Program-made: the position numbers and the translations under genes
Notes under the pieces: generated by a model
What the model was told of the DNA's origin: nothing
The model's input: only the letters and a program-made list of their open reading frames with translations
The model's database searches: none
Shown: in pieces, positions 40,130-48,214 of the stretch
Numbering within the stretch: the first letter of the stretch is position 1
How the letters are laid out: each line of letters opens with the position of its first letter
Source of the DNA: Bacillota bacterium
Lineage (GTDB): Bacteria > Bacillota > Sulfobacillia > JAIMAT01
DNA: 64,000 nt
Reading direction: 5' to 3'
Assembly (NCBI GenBank): GCA_029961055.1
Contig: JASBVM010000004.1
Coordinates: 1-64,000 of the forward strand

Positions 40130-41776
40130 GTGATCCTGGCGTCCACGCGTCTCCCGGGCGGCGAGCGGGGTGAGGGCCGCGCCGCCGTGACGGTGGCGGT
40201 GATGGTGGCCACCTTCCTGACGGCGATGGACATGAGCGTCGTCAACACCGCCATCCCCACCATCGTCGGCAACCTGGGCGGGATGCAGCTCTTCTCCTGG
40301 CTGATCTCCGCCTATCTGCTCACCTCGGCCACGACCGTCCCCATCTACGGCAAGCTCGCCGACCTGTACGGCAGGAAGCGGGTCTTCGTCGTGGCGACGC
40401 TCCTCTTCCTGGCCGGCTCCGCCCTCTCCGGCCAGGCGCACTCCATGGAGCAGCTGATCGCCTACCGGGCGCTGCAGGGGATCGGCGCCGGCGGCGTCCA
40501 GCCCATCACCGCCACCATCATCGGCGACATCTTCACGCTGGAAGAGCGGGCGCGGATGCAGGGCCTCTTCTCCAGCGTCTGGGGGGTCTCCGCCATCATC
40601 GGGCCGGCGGTGGGCGGCTTCATCGTCGACGCGCTCAGCTGGCGCTGGATCTTCTACATCAACCTGCCGCTGGGGCTGGCGGCCGTGCTCCTCGTCGCCC
40701 GCTACCTGGTGGAACCCGTCCAGGAGCACCGCCGGCCGCCCATCGACGTGGCGGGGCCGGTGACGCTCAGCATCTCCGTGGTGGCTCTCCTCCTGGCGCT
40801 GACGCTGCTCGCCCAGGGCGCGCCGCTCGCCTCGGGGCAGGTGCTGCCGCTGCTCGCAGCCTTCGCCGCCGGGGGAGCCGCCTTCCTCTGGGCGGAGCGG
40901 CGGGCGGCCGAACCCATGCTTCCCTTCGACCTCTTCGCCAACCGGATTGTCCTGGTGGCCAGCCTGGTCGGCCTTCTCTCCGGGGCGGCCATGACCGGGA
41001 TGACCACCTTCGTGCCCATGTTCGTCCAGGGGGTCCAGCTGGGCACCGCCTCCACCGCCGGCTCGGTGGTGGCGCCCATGTCGGTGGGCTGGCCGCTGGG
41101 CTCCATCCTCTGCGGGCGGCTGGTGCTGCGCACCGGCTACCGCCGGATGGTGGTGCTGGGCATGGCCCTCGACCTGGCGGCCAGCTTCCTGGCGCTCTCG
41201 CTCGGCCCCGGGACCCCGCTCCCCTTCACCGTCGGCGTCATGGTGCTGATGGGCCTCGGCCTCGGCTTCAGCTCCACCGCCCTCCTGATCGGCATCCAGA
41301 GCTCGGTGCCGTGGGGCCGGCGGGGTGTGGTCACCGCGCTCAACCAGTTCGTCCGCAACCTGGGCTCCACCGTGGGGGTCTCCGCCCTCAGCCTCCTCCT
41401 GGACGCCCGGCTCCTGGCGGTCCTCTCGCCGCTCGCCCTGGCGGGCCGCCTCCCGCGAGGGAGCAACCCCGTCTCCGACATCAACGCGCTCCTCGACCCG
41501 ACCCAGCGTCCCCATCTGCCCGCGACCTACCGGGAGCTGCTCCAGGGGGCCCTGGGCTCAAGCCTGCACGTGACCTACTGGGGGATCGCGGCGCTGGGCG
41601 TGGCCGGCCTGGCGCTGGCGCTCCTCACGCCCGGGGGCGACCCTGCGCGCTACGCCGTCGAGGAGCGGCCCGGGGAGCGCCCGGCGGCGGGGCCGGCGCC
41701 GAGGCAGGGCGAACAGCCGGTGGGAGGTGGCGTGGCCGCGCCCGGCACCGCCACCACGGGCCGGGAAGGACGATAG
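40130..41776 (+). CDS. MFS multidrug exporter, DHA2 (EmrB/QacA) family
   Basis: Proton-driven exporter with about 14 membrane spans. TM1 shows VATFLTAMDMSVVNTAIPTI (the DHA2 motif), then GKLADLYGRKRVF (motif A), RALQGIGAGGVQPI (motif B) and GVSAIIGPAVGGFIVD (motif C, antiporter). Length 548 from GTG 40130; GTG 40187 is an alternative that places TM1 nearer the N-terminus. The C-terminal 40 residues are polar low complexity. No nearby regulator except the divergent M20 gene. Substrate unknown. Confidence 0.9.
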   Translation: MILASTRLPGGERGEGRAAVTVAVMVATFLTAMDMSVVNTAIPTIVGNLGGMQLFSWLISAYLLTSATTVPIYGKLADLYGRKRVFVVATLLFLAGSALSGQAHSMEQLIAYRALQGIGAGGVQPITATIIGDIFTLEERARMQGLFSSVWGVSAIIGPAVGGFIVDALSWRWIFYINLPLGLAAVLLVARYLVEPVQEHRRPPIDVAGPVTLSISVVALLLALTLLAQGAPLASGQVLPLLAAFAAGGAAFLWAERRAAEPMLPFDLFANRIVLVASLVGLLSGAAMTGMTTFVPMFVQGVQLGTASTAGSVVAPMSVGWPLGSILCGRLVLRTGYRRMVVLGMALDLAASFLALSLGPGTPLPFTVGVMVLMGLGLGFSSTALLIGIQSSVPWGRRGVVTALNQFVRNLGSTVGVSALSLLLDARLLAVLSPLALAGRLPRGSNPVSDINALLDPTQRPHLPATYRELLQGALGSSLHVTYWGIAALGVAGLALALLTPGGDPARYAVEERPGERPAAGPAPRQGEQPVGGGVAAPGTATTGREGR

Positions 41777-41801
41777 CCGGCCCGGCGCGGCCGGAAACGG
41801 C

Positions 41802-41828
41802 GGGGGGCGGCCCGCCGGACCGCCCCCC
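41802..41828. terminator. GC-rich stem-loop after the MFS gene
   Basis: A 9-bp stem GGGGGGCGG / CCGCCCCCC with a nine-base loop lies 25 bases after the MFS stop and 30 bases before the end of the minus-strand remnant. It could serve either strand. No T tract. Confidence 0.45.
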
Positions 41829-41858
41829 ACCGGCGCGCCGGCTACCGGAGGGAACGGG

Positions 41859-42231
41859 TCAGGAGCCGCTGCCGCCGGCCTCCGCAGGTGCCCGCTGCCG
41901 GAGAAGCGCCACCGGCGCTCCCCGCCAGAGGACGAGCCGCACCTGCGAGCCGCCGGGGATCCAGAGCGGCGAGAGCTCGGGTCCGATGCGCTCCGCCTCG
42001 AGCAGGTCGGCCGGCGTCGCCAGCGCCGAGAGCGTGCGCGGGCTGCCGTCGGGCGGCTCGAGCCGGATGCCGGCGGCGGTGGAGGCGACCACCCGGGCCT
42101 CCTCCACGCTGGTGCCGGGTCCCGCGGGTTCGGCCGCGGCTGCGCGGGCAGGAAGCGCACCGGGCGAGGCGAAGGCGAAGACCAGGAGCAGCGGGCGACG
42201 AGCTGGAAGCGCGCCCCCTGGCGAGGTTCAT
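41859..42231 (-). pseudogene. Possible secreted small protein, frameshifted near its start
   Basis: On the minus strand the frame closing at 41859 encodes a plausible 82-residue domain (IRLEPPDGSPRTLSALATP, IPGGSQVRLVLWRGAPVALL). Upstream in the same frame it reads RRPLLLVFAFASPGALPARA, a good signal peptide, but has no start codon. An ATG at 42231 is in another frame and would join it if one base were removed from the CCCCC run at 42214-42218. No good Shine-Dalgarno precedes that ATG. This may be a decayed gene or a homopolymer sequencing error. It covers most of the 484-base gap 41777-42260, which otherwise holds only a stem-loop. Confidence 0.4.
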
Positions 42232-42260
42232 GATCGGACAAGCGCGGAGGAGGAGAGAGC

Positions 42261-43091
42261 GTGGCGGGGGAGATCGTCGCGCCGGATCCGGCCCTGCCTT
42301 TGCGGGGCGTCATCTTCGACCTGGGCGGCACGCTCATGCACGGCGACGGCTACTGGGAGGACTTCCTGGCGCCCGGGCTGGAGGCGCTGGAGGAGTATGC
42401 GGCGGAGCGGCTCGGCGGGGCGGCGGCCCGGTCGCTGGCGGCCGCCTTCGAGCGGAACTGGCGGGCGGTCCTGGAGCGGTATGATCACGACCAGCCGGAG
42501 GTGCCCGCGGAGGAGGTCCTGCGCCGGGCGGCCGCCGAGGCGGGGTTGCTCGAGGAAGGGTGGGCGCGGGAGTCCGGCTTCGACCCGGTGCGGGCGCTCG
42601 ATCTCTTCCTCGCCCCGGAGCTTTCCAGCTGGCGCGCGCTCCCCGGGGCGGTGGAGCTCCTGCGTGCGCTCCGGGCCATGGGCCTCCGCGTCGGCCTGAT
42701 CTCCAACGCCTCGCGCCACCGGTTCGTCCTCCAGGAGGTGGAGCGGTTCGGCTTCGCCCCCTACCTGGACCCGGTGGTCACCTCCGCCGGCTTCGGCCGG
42801 CGCAAGCCGTCCCCGGCCATCTTCCGGCACGTCCTCGACCGCTGGCGGCTCGAGCCCGGGGAGGTGGCCATGGTGGGTGACCTCCTGCAGGCGGACGTGG
42901 AGGGGGCGCGTCGGACCGGCATGCGGTCGATCTGGCTCACCCTGGTGCCCAATTCCTGGAACGACCCGTACGTGGGCCGGATCGAGCCGGAGGCCACCGC
43001 CGGCTCCTACCCCGAGGTGCTGGCCATCCTGCGGCGGTGGTGGAAGGCCTCGGGGGAGGGGGAGGAGGCCGCGTCAGGCAGCGCTTCCTGA
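42261..43091 (+). CDS. HAD-family hydrolase
   Basis: A 276-residue haloacid-dehalogenase-fold phosphatase. Motif I FDLGGTLMHGDG (the first Asp-equivalent is D, the second position is G rather than D, so the acid-base residue is replaced), motif II LISNASRH, motif III KPSPAIF and motif IV VGDLLQADVEGA. The DxG form occurs in some HAD members, so phosphatase activity is not certain. The cap is a helical type I insert. GTG 42261 follows GGAGGAGGAGAG. It is convergent with the broken GNAT gene, eight bases apart. Confidence 0.85.
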   Translation: MAGEIVAPDPALPLRGVIFDLGGTLMHGDGYWEDFLAPGLEALEEYAAERLGGAAARSLAAAFERNWRAVLERYDHDQPEVPAEEVLRRAAAEAGLLEEGWARESGFDPVRALDLFLAPELSSWRALPGAVELLRALRAMGLRVGLISNASRHRFVLQEVERFGFAPYLDPVVTSAGFGRRKPSPAIFRHVLDRWRLEPGEVAMVGDLLQADVEGARRTGMRSIWLTLVPNSWNDPYVGRIEPEATAGSYPEVLAILRRWWKASGEGEEAASGSAS

Positions 43092-43099
43092 GGGAGGGG

Positions 43100-43550
43100 T
43101 CAGAGCGCCGAGGGCGGGATCCAGCCCGGGAGCTCCTCGCGGGACCGGGCGCGCCACTCCTCCTCGAGGATGGCCATCAGCACCACGTCGTGGTAGGCGC
43201 CGTCGCGGAGGATCGCCTGGCGGAGGCGGCCTTCCTCGCCGAAGCCGGCGCGCGGGCACATCCGGTAGGCCCGCTGGTTGAAGGCGCAGACCCGGAGCTC
43301 GATGCGGTGCAGGTGGAGCTCGTCGAAGCCGAGGCGGAGGATGAGCCGGGTCGCCTCCGTCCCGTACCCCTGGCCGCGCGCCTCGGGGTCGGCGATGGCT
43401 CGTATTCGGCCGAGCGGTTCCTGGGCTCGCGCAGGCGGAGGGTGATGGTCCCGACGGCCCGCTCCGAGTCGACAGCAGGCCGGGGTCGCCGAACCAGCGG
43501 GCGAAGAGCGGCAGGTCGTCGGGACGGACGGCGTCCAGCGTGACGCGCAC
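43100..43550 (-). pseudogene. GNAT acetyltransferase, broken by two frameshifts and a deletion
   Basis: The three minus-strand frames together encode one GNAT protein. Frame 1 from GTG 43550 gives VRVTLDAVRPDDLPLFARWF and GDPGLLS. A different frame then gives DSERAVGTITLRLREPRN and RSAEY. A third frame gives AIADPEARGQGYGTEATRL (the acetyl-CoA-binding Q/RxxGxG/A motif), then RIELRVCAFNQRAYRMC to the TGA at 43100. About 30 residues expected between GDPGLL and VGTI are missing. The gene follows the macrodomain gene with no gap, so it was once a normal operon member. Confidence 0.8.
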
Positions 43551-43553
43551 GGC

Positions 43554-44207
43554 TCAGGCACCTTCCTTCCCGGGCGCGGGCCCGCCGGCTTCCGGGGGCT
43601 CCGCCGCGGCTCCTGGCAGGAGCTCGTCCAGCGCCTGCCGGTAGAGGGCCGCGTCGGTGTCGCGGAAGAGGACGAAGCGGACCTCCTCCACCCCCGTGTC
43701 ACCACGGGCGGCCGCCTCTTGCAGCTCCTCCACCACCGTCCGCAGCGCCACCCGGGCCGCCTCCGCCACGGGATAGCCGTAGGCGCCGGTGCTGATGGAG
43801 GGGAAGGCGACGCTGCGGTCGCCCGCCTCCCGTGCCCGGGCGAGCGACTGCCGATAGGCGCTGCGAAGCGTCTCCGCCTCGCCCCGGCCGCCGCCCTGCC
43901 AGACGGGTCCTACCGCGTGGATCACGTGACGCGACCCCAGGCGGCCGCCGGCACGGGTGAGGACGGCCTGGCCCGGCGGGCAGCCGCCGGCGTCGTGCAG
44001 GCGGCGGCAGTCCTCCTCCAGTTCCGGACCGGCGGCACGGTGGATGGCGCCGTCGACGCCTCCCCCGCCGAGGAGGCCCGGGTTGGCGGCGTTGACGATG
44101 GCGTCGACGCGCTCGCGGGTGATGTCGCCGCGCACCAGCACCAGCCGGCTGGCCGTGCCGGGGACGGGCCGGCGGACGAGCAGCCGGTTCTCCGGACGAT
44201 CCCCCAT
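43554..44207 (-). CDS. Macrodomain protein (O-acetyl-ADP-ribose deacetylase type)
   Basis: Macrodomains bind ADP-ribose; the MacroD/YmdB type removes O-acetyl or mono-ADP-ribose groups. The ligand loops are intact: GDITRERVDAIVNAANPGLL and GGGGVDGAIHRAAG, then PSISTGAYGYP. Length 217 from ATG 44207. This start is chosen because AGGAGGTGA, a full anti-16S match, lies exactly eight bases upstream; the GTG at 44219 would overlap that site. The stop is three bases from the broken GNAT gene. Confidence 0.9.
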   Translation of the reverse strand: MGDRPENRLLVRRPVPGTASRLVLVRGDITRERVDAIVNAANPGLLGGGGVDGAIHRAAGPELEEDCRRLHDAGGCPPGQAVLTRAGGRLGSRHVIHAVGPVWQGGGRGEAETLRSAYRQSLARAREAGDRSVAFPSISTGAYGYPVAEAARVALRTVVEELQEAAARGDTGVEEVRFVLFRDTDAALYRQALDELLPGAAAEPPEAGGPAPGKEGA

Positions 44208-44224
44208 GGGGGAGGTCACCTCCT
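44205..44224 (-). promoter_or_regulatory. Consensus Shine-Dalgarno deciding the macrodomain start
   Basis: Minus-strand AGGAGGTGA (44224-44216), eight-base spacer CCTCCCCC, then ATG (44207-44205). It shows that GTG 44219 is part of the ribosome site, not the start. Confidence 0.8.
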
Positions 44225-44298
44225 GATGCGGACCGCTTCCTTCCAGCCCGGGGCGCCCGGGGGCGCCCGCACGGAGGGCGGGGCCGGCGGCCGGGGGC

Positions 44299-44787
44299 TC
44301 ACTCCGTCAGGTCGGCTACCGTCGCCCGCACGAGGCGGACCAGGTCGCGAGGGTCGACCAGCATCTGGAGTCCCCGCGCGCCGGCGCTCACCATGATCCG
44401 CTCGTGGCGGAGCGCCCGCTCGTCGAGGAAGAGCGGCAGGGGCCGCTTCGAACCGAGGGGCGAGCAGGCTCCTCGCAGGTAGCCGGTCAGCCGGCGGAGA
44501 TCCGGCTCCGGCGCCATCTCGGCGCGCTTGAAGCCGGCCAGGCGCGCCGCCTTCTTCAGCGAGAGGCGGGCGTCGCCCGGGATGCAGGCGAGGAAGTAGC
44601 CCTCCGGACGGGCGCCGGTCTCGCCGCCGCGGGCCAGGAGCGTCTTGAAGGTCCGCTCCAGCGGCCAGCCTACCTTGGCGGCCGCTTCCTCGGCCGTCTT
44701 CTCCGTCTGGTCGAAGGCGCGGAGCTCGTAGGGGATCCCCGCCTCCTCCAGGATCACGATGGCAGGCGTCCGCACCCGCGCCCTCAC
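44299..44787 (-). CDS. YbaK/EbsC-type Cys-tRNA(Pro) deacylase
   Basis: YbaK proteins edit mischarged tRNA, usually Cys-tRNA(Pro). The 162-residue product has the YbaK fold: TPAIVILEEAGIPYELRAFD, VGWPLERTFKTLLARGG with the conserved K, LACIPGDARLSLKKAARLAG and the late TGYLRGACSPLGSKRP (G-x-x-x-P-x-G). GTG 44787 follows GGAGAGCGGGGA and overlaps the stop of the S9 peptidase remnant as GTGA, so both were one operon. Confidence 0.88.
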   Translation of the reverse strand: MRARVRTPAIVILEEAGIPYELRAFDQTEKTAEEAAAKVGWPLERTFKTLLARGGETGARPEGYFLACIPGDARLSLKKAARLAGFKRAEMAPEPDLRRLTGYLRGACSPLGSKRPLPLFLDERALRHERIMVSAGARGLQMLVDPRDLVRLVRATVADLTE

Positions 44788-46701
44788 TCCCCGCTCTCCG
44801 AACCGCTTCCCGCAGCCGCCGCCCGGCCCGGCTCGGTCTCGGGCGGCCGCCGGTCCTCCTCCGGGACGCGCTGGCCGCCCCAACGCTCCAGCCAGAGGGC
44901 GGCCCGCCGGAGCCGGTCGATGGCGCGGCGAGGACGCGAGACGGCGTGGTGCTCGCCCGGCCAGATCACCAGCTCGGCGGGCACACCCCGCAGAACACTG
45001 GACGTCGAAGCGGAAGCCGGGCTGGTCGTAGGCCATCGGCCCGCCGTGGATCATCACCAGCAGCGGTCGCGGCCCCTGCTCCGGCTCCCACCCGGGAGGA
45101 AGCGTCACCAGCCCCTCCACCTCCCAGCCGTCCCCGTCGGAGAAGAGGAGCCGCTCCATGCGGCCTGCGGCTCGCTCCCGCAGGAGCTCCTCGTGCGCCC
45201 GGAAGAGGGGACGCCACTCGCCCTCCGCCTCCGCCTCCGTCGCCGCACCGACCGCGCCCGCCAGAAGCTGGCGGCCGCTGCCGGGGCCGTCCACGAGGAG
45301 CACCAGGCGGCCGGCGGCCGCGGCCACCTCCAAGAGGCTCTGGTCGCGCCGGTAGGGGAGGAGCAACTCGGCGGCGGGCGGTTCCCCCTCCTGGGCCGGG
45401 GCCTTCCCGGCGCCGGGGTCGGGGTGGGCCTCCTCCGCGGCCGGGGCCGTGGCCAGCTCGGGGGCCTGGGAGAGCGAGAAACGCCCCAGCCTGCCCTGGC
45501 CCCGGTCGCCCACCACGGCCAGCAGCCGGTCGGCGTCGAGCCAGACGGGCGGCGCCACCACCGGGCGGTCGAGACCGGCGGTCAGGAGCCGTGCCGGCGT
45601 CCGCTCCAGCGGCTCCGGGTAGCGGCGGGCGTTGCGGACCCGCTCCGCCTCCGGCAGGGCGCCGGGGCCCTCCAGCGACTCGGCGGGGAGGTCGGGGATG
45701 ACGCCGCCGATGCTTCGCCAGCCCTTCCCCACGAAGGTGGCCAGATCTTCCACCGGGCGCGCCTCCGCCACCGGCACCGCCAGCAGGTGGGTGAGCTTGT
45801 AGGCGTTCTCCGGCTCCAGCGGGGAGAGGAAGGCCACCCAGCGGCCGTCGGGCGAGACGCGCGGCGAGCCGGCGTCCACGTCGCCCAGCGTCAGGCGGCG
45901 CGCCTCCCCGCCCTCCGCCGCCACCATCCAGAGGTCGCTGCGGCGGTTGTTGTCGGGGTCGCCCGTCCGGTTGGAGACGAAGACCACCCAGCGGCCGTCC
46001 GGCGTGAAGACCGGCTGCCGCTCGTCGCAGGGGCCTGTGGTGAGGCGGCGGACCTGCCGGCTGCCCACCTCCACGAGGAAGAGATGCGTCCGGACGTCGT
46101 CCAGGAAGCCCTCCCCGTCGAGCTTGTGCTGCACCCGGTCGATGACGACGGGGCCGTGCTCCTCCCGGAGCGCCTTGAGGTACCGGCGCTGCTCCTCGGT
46201 GGGGTCGCGGGCGGCGAAGACGATCCGCGTGCCGTCGGGCGACCAGGCGAATTCGCGCACGCCCTCCTCGGCGCGGGTGAGCTGGCGCGGCTCCCCGCCC
46301 AGGAAGAGGTCCAGGAGCCAGATCTGCGGTCTGGGCTCGGCCTCCTTCTTGCCGGCCGGTCCGTCGGCCGCCCCCGGCGCCGGCCGGGAAGGCTCCGGGA
46401 TATCCGGCTCCGCTGCGACGCCCTCGGCCATCTCCACCTCGTCGGCACGGCTGGAGAGGAAGGCGAGGTAGCGGCCGTCGGGCGACCAGGCGGGCGAGCC
46501 GTCGCGGGTCGCCCCCCGGGTCAGGCGGTGGGCCGGCTCGGAGCCATCGGTCAGGGCGAGCCAGAGGTTCTGCTGGTGATCATCCGATTTCCGGCGGGCG
46601 TAGCGGACGACGAAGGCGACTCGCCGGCCGTCGGGCGAGAGGGCGAGTTCCGAGACGTTCCGAAAACGGTAGTAGTCTTCCAGGCGCAGCGGGCTCTTCA
46701 C
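44784..46701 (-). pseudogene. S9 prolyl oligopeptidase/acylaminoacyl peptidase with deleted catalytic core
   Basis: From GTG 46701 (AAAGGAG upstream) the gene encodes a full beta-propeller (repeats such as AFVVRYARRK, SPDGRYLAFLSSRAD, TPDGRWVVFVSNRTG) and enters the hydrolase domain at LLVMIHGGPMAYDQPGFRFD. Near 45000 the sequence jumps, in another frame, to the C-terminal block GVPAELVIWPGEHHAVSRP ending at 44784. Roughly 150-170 residues with the GxSxGG serine and the catalytic Asp are absent, though the His region survives. The C-terminal stop still overlaps the ybaK start. The product cannot be an active peptidase. Confidence 0.8.
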
Positions 46702-46879
46702 AGCTGGCGCTCCTTTCCCCCAGGAGGTCTGCACGCCCGGGCGTCGCCGGTAGAAGGTTCCGCATGCGAGGCCGCGCCCCTTCCGTCGCCGGGTGCCGCC
46801 GGCGTGGGCCGGGCCGCGGGACCCCCGGGGCGCTCTGCGCAGGGCGGACGTCGCACAGAAGGGTGATGGAAAAGCGTTC

Positions 46880-46892
46880 TTATCGTCGATAA
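46880..46892. promoter_or_regulatory. Palindromic operator candidate before the SufR-like gene
   Basis: TTATCG-T-CGATAA is a perfect 6-1-6 inverted repeat 38 bases upstream of the regulator GTG, overlapping GATAAT (46888-46893), a possible -10. It lies in the divergent region between the regulator and the S9 remnant and fits autoregulation. Confidence 0.5.
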
Positions 46893-46930
46893 TCTCGGAG
46901 GCGGAGCGAGCGCGCCAACAGAGACGGGAG

Positions 46931-47584
46931 GTGGCCGGGACGGAGCGGTCGCGGTCCACACGCGAGGAGATCCTCTGCCTGCTCCAGCAGCATCCCGGAG
47001 CGACGGTGGCGGAGGTGGGACGGCAGCTGGGCATCACCCCCATGGCGGTCCGCCAGCATCTGGCGGTCCTGGAGCGGGATGGCCTGGTCCGGGTGGCGAG
47101 GCGCCGCGGCAGCACCGGGCGCCCCGCGCACGTCTACTTTCTGACGGCGGACGGGCAGGAGGCCTTCGGCCAGGCGTACGACGCCTTCGCCATCGAGATC
47201 CTGCGGGCGGCGGAGCGGGTCGGCGGGCGGTCGCTGGTCGACCGGCTCTTCGCCGAACGGGAGCAGGAGATGACCGAGCGGCTGGTGCGCCAGCTGGGCG
47301 CCGAGCAGGGGGAGCGCCGCCTGCGACGGCTGATCGAGGCGGAGCGGGAAGGCGGTTACCGGGGCGAGCTCCGGGTGGAGGGGGAGCGCTTCGACTTCCT
47401 CCAGTTCAACTGTCCCATCGCCAAGGTGGCGGTGGAGTACCCCGAGGCCTGCGTCCACGACCATGCGATGTACGAGCGGCTCCTGGCCACCCGCCTCGAA
47501 CGGTCCGGCTGCGCGGCCCAGGGCGACGGACCCTGCGTCTACCGGGGACAGGTGGCGGAGGTGATCCAGCACCCGGCGCTCTAG
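46931..47584 (+). CDS. SufR-like [Fe-S] transcriptional regulator
   Basis: The 217-residue protein has an N-terminal winged helix (TREEILCLLQQHPGATVAEV, QLGITPMAVRQHLAVLERDG) and a C-terminal domain with cysteines at about 161, 174, 194 and 202 (NCPIAKVA, EACVHD, SGCAAQG, GPCVYR), the pattern of SufR-type repressors that sense iron-sulfur status. GTG 46931 touches its GGGAGG site, so the true start could be slightly different; ACG 46940 has better spacing. No suf genes are in this window. Target genes are unknown apart from likely autoregulation. Confidence 0.82.
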   Translation: MAGTERSRSTREEILCLLQQHPGATVAEVGRQLGITPMAVRQHLAVLERDGLVRVARRRGSTGRPAHVYFLTADGQEAFGQAYDAFAIEILRAAERVGGRSLVDRLFAEREQEMTERLVRQLGAEQGERRLRRLIEAEREGGYRGELRVEGERFDFLQFNCPIAKVAVEYPEACVHDHAMYERLLATRLERSGCAAQGDGPCVYRGQVAEVIQHPAL

Positions 47585-47595
47585 TTTGCATAGCG

Positions 47596-47619
47596 CCAAT
47601 AGCCCAAATTGGCTATAGT
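47596..47619. promoter_or_regulatory. Inverted repeat upstream of the cupredoxin gene
   Basis: Nested inverted repeats CCAAT...ATTGG and ATAGCC...GGCTAT (47596-47616) end in TATAGT (47614-47619), a possible -10, about 100 bases before the cupredoxin start. The AT-rich island is unlike its surroundings. A well-spaced -35 is not visible. Confidence 0.35.
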
Positions 47620-47715
47620 CGAGAAGGCTGCTCCGGCTGCACACTTCTTTCGCCAGGGAGGGCTGCCGCCGGGGAGCCGTCCCTTTGATGCCGGTCTGTC
47701 AGGGAGGTTCGGGCT

Positions 47716-48138
47716 TTGGCGCATGCAGCTTGGAGGCGCGGTGGGCGGTCGCTCCTGGCCGCCGTTCTCGTTCTGGTCGCGGTTGCGCTGGTGGCCAGCG
47801 CCTGCGGCGGCGGAGGCTCGGCTGGAGCGGGCGGAGGGACCACCGCACAGGTCTCGCTCAAGGAGTACAGCATCACCATCGACGGCACGACGCTCTCCAA
47901 GGGCGGCTCCATGCAGATGAAGCCGGGCAAGGTGACGTTCAACGTGACCAACGACGGCACCATGGTCCACGACTTCGCCATCACGGGGCCGGGCGTCGAC
48001 GAGAGCCAGCCCAAGGGACTGCAGCCCAAGCAGAGCACGACGGTCAGCGTCACCCTCCAGAAGGGGAGCTACCAGGTCTGGTGCACCCAGCCCGGGCACA
48101 AAGACCTGGGCATGTACGGGGTGATCCAGGTCCAGTAG
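47716..48138 (+). CDS. Cupredoxin-domain lipoprotein
   Basis: The 140-residue protein has a lipoprotein signal ending in VASAC (Cys at about residue 30), a Gly-rich linker and a plastocyanin-like domain. The type I copper ligands are visible: His in MVHDFAI and the C-terminal C-x4-H-x4-M of WCTQPGHKDLGM. It is thus likely a membrane-anchored electron carrier or copper protein outside the cell. TTG 47716 follows AGGGAGG by eight bases. Single gene, convergent with psuK. Confidence 0.88.
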   Translation: MAHAAWRRGGRSLLAAVLVLVAVALVASACGGGGSAGAGGGTTAQVSLKEYSITIDGTTLSKGGSMQMKPGKVTFNVTNDGTMVHDFAITGPGVDESQPKGLQPKQSTTVSVTLQKGSYQVWCTQPGHKDLGMYGVIQVQ

Positions 48139-48164
48139 CTTTTCTCGAAGCAGGAATCTTCCGA

Positions 48165-48214
48165 GGGAAGCCCGGCCTGCCCGAGCCTGGGAGGCTCAGA
48201 CCGGCCGGGCTCCC
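48165..48214. terminator. Bidirectional stem-loop between the cupredoxin gene and psuK
   Basis: An outer stem GGGAAGCCCGGCC / GGCCGGGCTCCC (one bulge) encloses an inner stem GAGCCT / AGGCTC. It overlaps the last 19 bases of psuK. Probably a shared terminator for two convergent genes. Confidence 0.55.

Noticed and set aside
43100-43705. Programmed frameshifting in the GNAT gene
   Set aside because: Two shifts plus missing residues and no slippery heptamer with a downstream structure; decay is simpler.
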